A stretch of DNA of 19,021 nt from the NCBI GenBank assembly GCA_905233965.1, contig CAJOFG010000004.1, forward strand, positions 1 to 19,021, given 5' to 3'. This stretch comes from an uncultured Selenomonadaceae bacterium (GTDB lineage: Bacteria > Bacillota > Negativicutes > Selenomonadales > Selenomonadaceae). Shown in pieces: positions 15,854-19,021 of this stretch. Under the pieces are notes generated by a model that was not told where the DNA came from, did not search any database, and saw only the letters and a list, made by a program, of their open reading frames with translations. Every line of letters begins with the position of its first letter. The first letter of the stretch is position 1. The position numbers and the translations under genes were made by a program.

Positions 15854-16213
15854 TTACGAATAGAATTTAATTTCGTCGCCGGGACGAAGTCTGGGAGGAA
15901 GAGAACCTTTAACGATAATTTGTCCGGGCATCGTTCCGTCCGCATTGACGACAACGGTGCAGTGACCTTCGGCACGCATATTTTTATTTGCGTCCGCTCC
16001 GACTTTGACGACTTTAAAATCGGTGTTGCCGACTTTCAACTTGTCGCCTTCCGCAATGTCGGCAGTCAATTCCGCGACGGTGTGTTCGACGACCATGTCT
16101 GCAAGATTCGGACGAGTTTTTTCGTTCAGCAAAATAAAGCTGTTGTTGTTCTCCAAAAACTCACGAGCCAATCTGCCGACGGCGGTAATTTTTGATTCGA
16201 ATTTTACTTCCAT
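15854..16213 (-). CDS. Glucitol/sorbitol-type PTS IIA protein, stand-alone
   Basis: This encodes 119 residues, close to the 123 of E. coli SrlB. The order of blocks matches that family: ITAVGRLA at 9-16, VVEHTVAEL with His44 (the likely phosphorylated histidine), GDKLKVGNTDFKVVKVG, AEGHCTVVV and the final PGDEIKFYS. IIA proteins take phosphate from HPr and pass it to IIB. No IIB or IIC gene and no sorbitol-phosphate enzyme is nearby, so it may serve a distant transporter or act in regulation. The ATG 16213 is chosen over the earlier ATG at 16270 because GGGAGG lies at 16230-16225, 11 nt upstream. The gene has its own promoter. Confidence 0.82.
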   Translation of the reverse strand: MEVKFESKITAVGRLAREFLENNNSFILLNEKTRPNLADMVVEHTVAELTADIAEGDKLKVGNTDFKVVKVGADANKNMRAEGHCTVVVNADGTMPGQIIVKGSLPPRLRPGDEIKFYS

Positions 16214-16260
16214 TTTAAAATCAACCTCCCGCAATTTTTTTCGGTACAAACTCCGCGCAA

Positions 16261-16290
16261 ATAATATCATACCAATCCGGCATATTACAA
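16261..16290 (-). promoter_or_regulatory. Promoter of the PTS IIA gene
   Basis: On the minus strand TTGTAA (16290-16285) and TATTAT (16266-16261) are 18 bp apart, with a TGA extension directly before the -10. It lies 47 nt before ATG 16213 and just after the stop of the upstream membrane-protein gene. This supports the shorter PTS IIA start. Confidence 0.65.
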
Positions 16291-16297
16291 GAATTTT

Positions 16298-16540
16298 TTA
16301 CGTTCGCCACATTCCGCTTATCAAAATAAAACTCAACAAAATAAAAATGATGCAACCGATGAGGGAGACAATCCAATCCGGGACGTATCGCCAAATCCAA
16401 TCTCCGCTCAACTTTTCCAACGGAATGTCGGAATTTTTATGAATGATCGGGAGAAAAATAATTGCGCCGAGACAAAATCCGAAAACAAAAATGCAGATAA
16501 ATGCAAGTATAACATCAATCGGCACGGTGTTTGCGTCCAT
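16298..16540 (-). CDS. Small two-helix membrane protein, unknown function
   Basis: This encodes 80 residues. Two hydrophobic helices (about 9-33, VILAFICIFVFGFCLGAIIF, and about 58-76, IVSLIGCIIFILLSFILISG) flank a short polar loop with Trp and Lys residues (KLSGDWIWRYVPDW). GGGAGG ends 7 nt before the ATG, and a near-consensus promoter stands upstream, so the gene is well supported despite its size. I recognise no family. It is followed by the PTS IIA gene, which has its own promoter. Confidence 0.7.
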   Translation of the reverse strand: MDANTVPIDVILAFICIFVFGFCLGAIIFLPIIHKNSDIPLEKLSGDWIWRYVPDWIVSLIGCIIFILLSFILISGMWRT

Positions 16541-16604
16541 AAAATCCTCCCTTCCGTTTTATTTTCCAAGTCGTAAAATTTTTTCGTTTATTTAACTCGT
16601 GAAA

Positions 16605-16633
16605 ATTTTATGAAAAATTTTTTTCGCTGTCAA
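16605..16633 (-). promoter_or_regulatory. Near-consensus promoter of the small membrane protein gene
   Basis: On the minus strand a perfect TTGACA (16633-16628) and TAAAAT (16610-16605) are 17 bp apart. The TGA inside the -35 box is the stop codon of the NrdG-like gene. The start codon at 16540 is 64 nt downstream. Confidence 0.75.
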
Positions 16634-17115
16634 TAATCACGCAAAATAATTTTTTTGTTCGACAAAGTTTTTTTCACGTCAATCACGCGCTGATTTTTCG
16701 AGCCGCGAAAATTTAAATCCAAGTCGCGCAAATCTTCAATGTATTCCCCGTCAACCAACACGTCGGTATTTTTCAAAAGCTCTTCGCCTTCAGACGGAAT
16801 TTCTTCAAATTTAAATCCGGTGTAACACCAAACATCAAGCCCGAAATTTTTTGCCGCCTTCGCCAATTCGACTGCCGGAGGAATTTGCAAAAAAGGTTCG
16901 CCGCCGCTCAAAGTGATTCCGGAAACGAGCGGATTTTTTTTCATCGCGGAAATAATTTCTTCCGTGTCAAAAATTTTTCCGCCGTTCAAATCGTGCGTCG
17001 CCGGATTGTGACAGCCCGGACAATTTCGCAGACAACCTTGCATAAAAATTGCAAAGCGGACTCCCTCCCCGTCAACGAAAGATTCCGGAACAATCCCGGC
17101 AATACGAATTTTCAA
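16630..17115 (-). CDS. nrdG: Anaerobic ribonucleotide reductase activating protein, NrdG-type radical SAM
   Basis: This encodes 161 residues, similar to the 154 of E. coli NrdG. The cluster-binding motif is C-x3-C-x2-C (Cys28, Cys32, Cys35 in MQGCLRNCPGCHNP), and LSGGEPF at 69-75 is the S-adenosylmethionine-contacting GGE motif. It would cleave SAM to place the glycyl radical on class III ribonucleotide reductase, allowing deoxynucleotide synthesis without oxygen. No nrdD partner is in the window, so another glycyl-radical target is possible. The start is TTG 17115, 8 nt behind GGAGG (17128-17124); the frame continues to an ATG at 17187, but that would run through the promoter. Confidence 0.85.
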   Translation of the reverse strand: MKIRIAGIVPESFVDGEGVRFAIFMQGCLRNCPGCHNPATHDLNGGKIFDTEEIISAMKKNPLVSGITLSGGEPFLQIPPAVELAKAAKNFGLDVWCYTGFKFEEIPSEGEELLKNTDVLVDGEYIEDLRDLDLNFRGSKNQRVIDVKKTLSNKKIILRDY

Positions 17116-17131
17116 TCCTCTCACCTCCGGG

Positions 17132-17146
17132 AAAGTATAATACTTT
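17132..17146. promoter_or_regulatory. Palindrome over the nrdG -10 region, possible operator
   Basis: AAAGTAT-A-ATACTTT is a perfect 7+1+7 inverted repeat that covers the nrdG -10 box. Position and symmetry suit a dimeric repressor site. The match to any known operator is not evident, and AT-rich palindromes can arise by chance. Confidence 0.35.
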
Positions 17147-17162
17147 AACTTGCAACCGGCAA
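17134..17162 (-). promoter_or_regulatory. Promoter of the nrdG-type gene
   Basis: On the minus strand TTGCCG (17162-17157) and TATACT (17139-17134) are 17 bp apart, 18 nt before the TTG start. Its -35 box lies inside the queA promoter's spacer, so the two divergent promoters overlap. Confidence 0.65.
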
Positions 17163-17178
17163 CAAAAATTGCTATAGT
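17150..17178 (+). promoter_or_regulatory. Promoter of queA
   Basis: TTGCAA (17150-17155) and TATAGT (17173-17178) are 17 bp apart, 37 nt before the queA ATG. It overlaps the divergent nrdG promoter, so one polymerase may exclude the other. Confidence 0.65.
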
Positions 17179-17215
17179 TTGTTGCACAAATTTTTTTCGA
17201 GGTAAAATATTTTCT

Positions 17216-18253
17216 ATGTTGCTTTCACAATTTGATTACGAATTGCCGGAAGAGTTAATCGCGCAAAAACCGATTGAACCGCGAAATTTTTCCCGGCTCA
17301 TGATTTTAAATCCGGTTGAAAAAAAAATCCGGCACGAAAAATTTTTCGACTTAAAAAAATTTTTAACGCCGGGCGATACTTTGATTTTCAACGATACGCG
17401 AGTAATTCCGGCGCGCTTGATCGGTCACAAGGAAACCGGAGCGCATATAGAAATTTTTTTGTTGCGCCGAATTGATTCCGTGACGTGGGAAACTTTGGCA
17501 AAGCCGGGAAAAAAAGTTCCGGAGGGGACGAAAATTTTTTTCGGCGACGAATTGAGTTGCGAAATTGTCGGGCGAACAAATTTCGGCGGGCGAATTGTCA
17601 AATTTAATTTCACCGGCATTTTTGAAGAAATTTTGGATCGGCTCGGCGAAACTCCTTTGCCGCCGTACATTCACGAAAAAATTTCTGACATTGAACGCTA
17701 TCAAACCGTTTACAATCGCGAAAGAGGTTCCGCCGCCGCACCGACTGCCGGCTTGCACTTCACGCGGGAGCAAATGGACGATTTAAAAAATTTCGGTGTA
17801 AATCTCGGATTCGTCACCTTGCACGTCGGCTTGGGGACTTTTCGTCCGGTGAAAGTCGAAAACATTGAGGAACACGAAATGCACGAAGAATTTTTCACCG
17901 TGCCGGAGGAAACGGCGAATTTGATTCGCGAAACGAAATTGAACGGGAAAAAAATTATCGCGGTCGGCACGACTTCGGTCAGGACTTTGGAGTCGGCGGC
18001 GATTGACGAAAAAAATATTCGCGTCGGCAGTGATTCGACGAAAATTTTTATTTATCCCGGTTACAAATTTAAAATCGTTGACGCGATGATAACGAATTTC
18101 CATTTGCCGAAATCGACTTTGATAATGTTGGTCGGCGCGTTTGCCGGGCGCGAATTTATTTTGCAAGCTTATCGCGAGGCAGTCAAAGAGCGGTACAGAT
18201 TTTTTTCTTTCGGCGACGCGATGTTTATTTTGAACAAGGAGCAGAACAGTTGA
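17216..18253 (+). CDS. queA: tRNA preQ1(34) S-adenosylmethionine ribosyltransferase-isomerase
   Basis: This encodes 345 residues, the typical QueA size. It moves the ribosyl part of S-adenosylmethionine onto preQ1 in tRNA, giving epoxyqueuosine at wobble position 34. Family blocks are complete: FDYELPEELIAQKPIEPR at the start, DTLIFNDTRVIPARLIG, ERGSAAAPTAGLHFT, HVGLGTFRPVKVENIEEHEM, GTTSVRTLESAA, ITNFHLPKSTLIMLVGAFAG and the end block YRFFSFGDAMFIL. ATG 17216 follows GAGGT (17199-17203) by 12 nt. The frame runs further up to 17150, but through the promoter. The last codons (NKEQNS) contain AAGGAG at 18236-18241, which can serve the next gene, whose TTG overlaps the queA stop. No tgt or other queuosine gene is in view. 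Confidence 0.96.
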   Translation: MLLSQFDYELPEELIAQKPIEPRNFSRLMILNPVEKKIRHEKFFDLKKFLTPGDTLIFNDTRVIPARLIGHKETGAHIEIFLLRRIDSVTWETLAKPGKKVPEGTKIFFGDELSCEIVGRTNFGGRIVKFNFTGIFEEILDRLGETPLPPYIHEKISDIERYQTVYNRERGSAAAPTAGLHFTREQMDDLKNFGVNLGFVTLHVGLGTFRPVKVENIEEHEMHEEFFTVPEETANLIRETKLNGKKIIAVGTTSVRTLESAAIDEKNIRVGSDSTKIFIYPGYKFKIVDAMITNFHLPKSTLIMLVGAFAGREFILQAYREAVKERYRFFSFGDAMFILNKEQNS

Positions 18254-18909
18254 CTATAAATTACGAACTCGTACACAGGGACGAAAAAACCGGAGCGCAG
18301 ATTATCGTAGTGACAATGAACACGCTCGGCGAGGAAAATCTGGAAGATTATGCAAACCATCTGTTCCGCTCTTGGGGCATTGGCGACAAACAAAAGAACA
18401 ATGGCGTCCTGCTTTTGATTGTGAAAGAAGACCGGAAATTCCGTATCGAAGTAGGCTACGGACTGGAAGGTACGATTACCGACGGCTTCGCCGGGGAAGT
18501 ACTGGACAGCATGAAGATCTATTTCCGCGACGAGGATTATTCTCCCGCTATCTTGAAAGCATATGGCAAGTTGGCGCGAAAAGCCTACGAAGCGGAAAAT
18601 TTGAGAATCCCTGAAAGCGTAGAGAAAGCCGAGGATGAACTGTCCTGGTTTTGGGGCGTTTCTTTTCTCCTTGTCGGTTGCGTCATCGTGATTCTACTTA
18701 TTTTCCTATTTTATCGGATAATCATGGGCGTATTTTTATGGGGACTCTATCTTCTGACTTCAGGCTATGTTGACTGGCGGCACGACATGGATCTCAGTTT
18801 CGGCGACTTTCTCCACCATTTGGGCGGCAGCAGATCAAGCGGTTCGTCGGGAAGCGGAGGCTTCGGCGGCGGCAGTTCCGGAGGAGGCGGCTCGTCAAGC
18901 GGATGGTAA
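18250..18909 (+). CDS. TPM-domain (YgcG-like) membrane protein lacking its usual N-terminus
   Basis: This encodes 219 residues. It enters directly in the TPM domain (EKTGAQIIVVTMNTL, then NNGVLLLIVKEDRKFRIEVG and YGLEGTITDGFAGEVLDSM). Two hydrophobic helices (about 136-157 and 160-175) and a Gly/Ser-rich tail (SGSGGFGGGSSGGGGSSSGW) follow, as in YgcG-type proteins. Family members normally begin with a signal peptide and about 25 more TPM residues, all absent here, so membrane topology would be wrong or altered. TTG 18250 has AAGGAG 8 nt upstream and overlaps the queA stop, so it could be translated. Codon choice and base runs differ from every upstream gene. It is most likely a 5'-truncated gene joined behind queA by recombination or at an assembly junction. 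Confidence 0.7.
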   Translation: MTINYELVHRDEKTGAQIIVVTMNTLGEENLEDYANHLFRSWGIGDKQKNNGVLLLIVKEDRKFRIEVGYGLEGTITDGFAGEVLDSMKIYFRDEDYSPAILKAYGKLARKAYEAENLRIPESVEKAEDELSWFWGVSFLLVGCVIVILLIFLFYRIIMGVFLWGLYLLTSGYVDWRHDMDLSFGDFLHHLGGSRSSGSSGSGGFGGGSSGGGGSSSGW

Positions 18910-18947
18910 GATAAGCAGGTGCTTATGACTGAAAGGCTGTGTGCATT

Positions 18948-19021
18948 GTGAAAAGTGGAGTTAAAAAGGCTTCAATAATTATAATTTATCTTTTTACATG
19001 GCTGGCATTTCTTTTGCCCTC
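18948..19021 (+). CDS. Start of a secreted or membrane protein, cut by right edge
   Basis: From GTG 18948 the frame stays open to the edge and reads MKSGVKKASIIIIYLFTWLA followed by FLLP: a basic start and a hydrophobic stretch, the form of a signal peptide or first membrane helix. GAAAGG at 18931-18936 is 11 nt upstream. An 8-codon frame (MTERLCAL, 18925-18951) ends with a TGA that overlaps this GTG and could couple translation. The family cannot be told from 24 residues. It follows the truncated TPM gene by 38 nt. Confidence 0.45.
   Translation, partial: MKSGVKKASIIIIYLFTWLAFLLP

Noticed and set aside
17136..17141. TATAAT on the plus strand as the queA -10 box
   Set aside because: It is part of the palindrome, has no -35 match at 16-18 bp (CAATCC or similar) and is 75 nt from the ATG; TTGCAA-17-TATAGT at 17150-17178 is a better queA promoter.

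Overview
The window is a dense bacterial segment with about 19 protein genes in five strand blocks and no rRNA, tRNA, CRISPR array or transposase visible. Purine-rich Shine-Dalgarno sites (GGAGG, AAGGAG), frequent TTG starts and many short AAAATTTT tracts fit the Bacillota. The H-I-J-K-like pseudopilin genes, the orphan TAXI-type binding lipoprotein and the SpoVB/MurJ-type flippase would suit a two-membraned (Negativicutes-like) member. That assignment is an inference from gene content, not a match to a known genome.

Block 1 (1-1776, +) is the end of a type II secretion or type IV pilus minor-pseudopilin operon. It holds an H/FimT-like gene cut by the left edge, an I-like gene, a J-like gene and a short K-like gene with a clear +1 frameshift. 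Block 2 (1798-9184, +) is a tightly packed run: a PHP-family phosphatase, an HD-domain hydrolase, a coiled-coil membrane protein, glutaminyl-tRNA synthetase (glnS), a BamE/SmpA-like repeat protein, a triple zinc-ribbon membrane protein, an unknown 103-residue protein and an ArsB/NhaD-type ion transporter. A terminator follows.

Block 3 (12492-9322, -) starts at an extended -10 promoter. It encodes a SpoVB/MurJ-like flippase, a small anchored protein, a diacylglycerol-kinase-family lipid kinase and probably a 32-codon small ORF just before a strong terminator. Block 4 (12696-15765, +) pairs a dCache methyl-accepting chemotaxis protein with a TAXI-family solute-binding lipoprotein that has no TRAP membrane subunit beside it. 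A bidirectional hairpin ends it.

Block 5 has convergent and divergent units. On the minus strand are a stand-alone glucitol-type PTS IIA protein, an 80-residue membrane protein and an NrdG-type radical SAM activase, each with a recognisable promoter. Divergent from nrdG is queA, and their promoters overlap back to back. Right after queA the base and codon style changes. A TPM-domain (YgcG-like) gene without its normal N-terminus follows, and then the start of another membrane or secreted protein at the right edge.

The most notable observations are the near absence of GGCC (two sites in 19 kb, against very many CCGG), the compositional seam with a beheaded TPM gene behind queA, the pseudopilin frameshift, the chemoreceptor/binding-protein pair, the co-transcribed uncharacterised envelope proteins around glnS, and the small ORF behind the lipid kinase.
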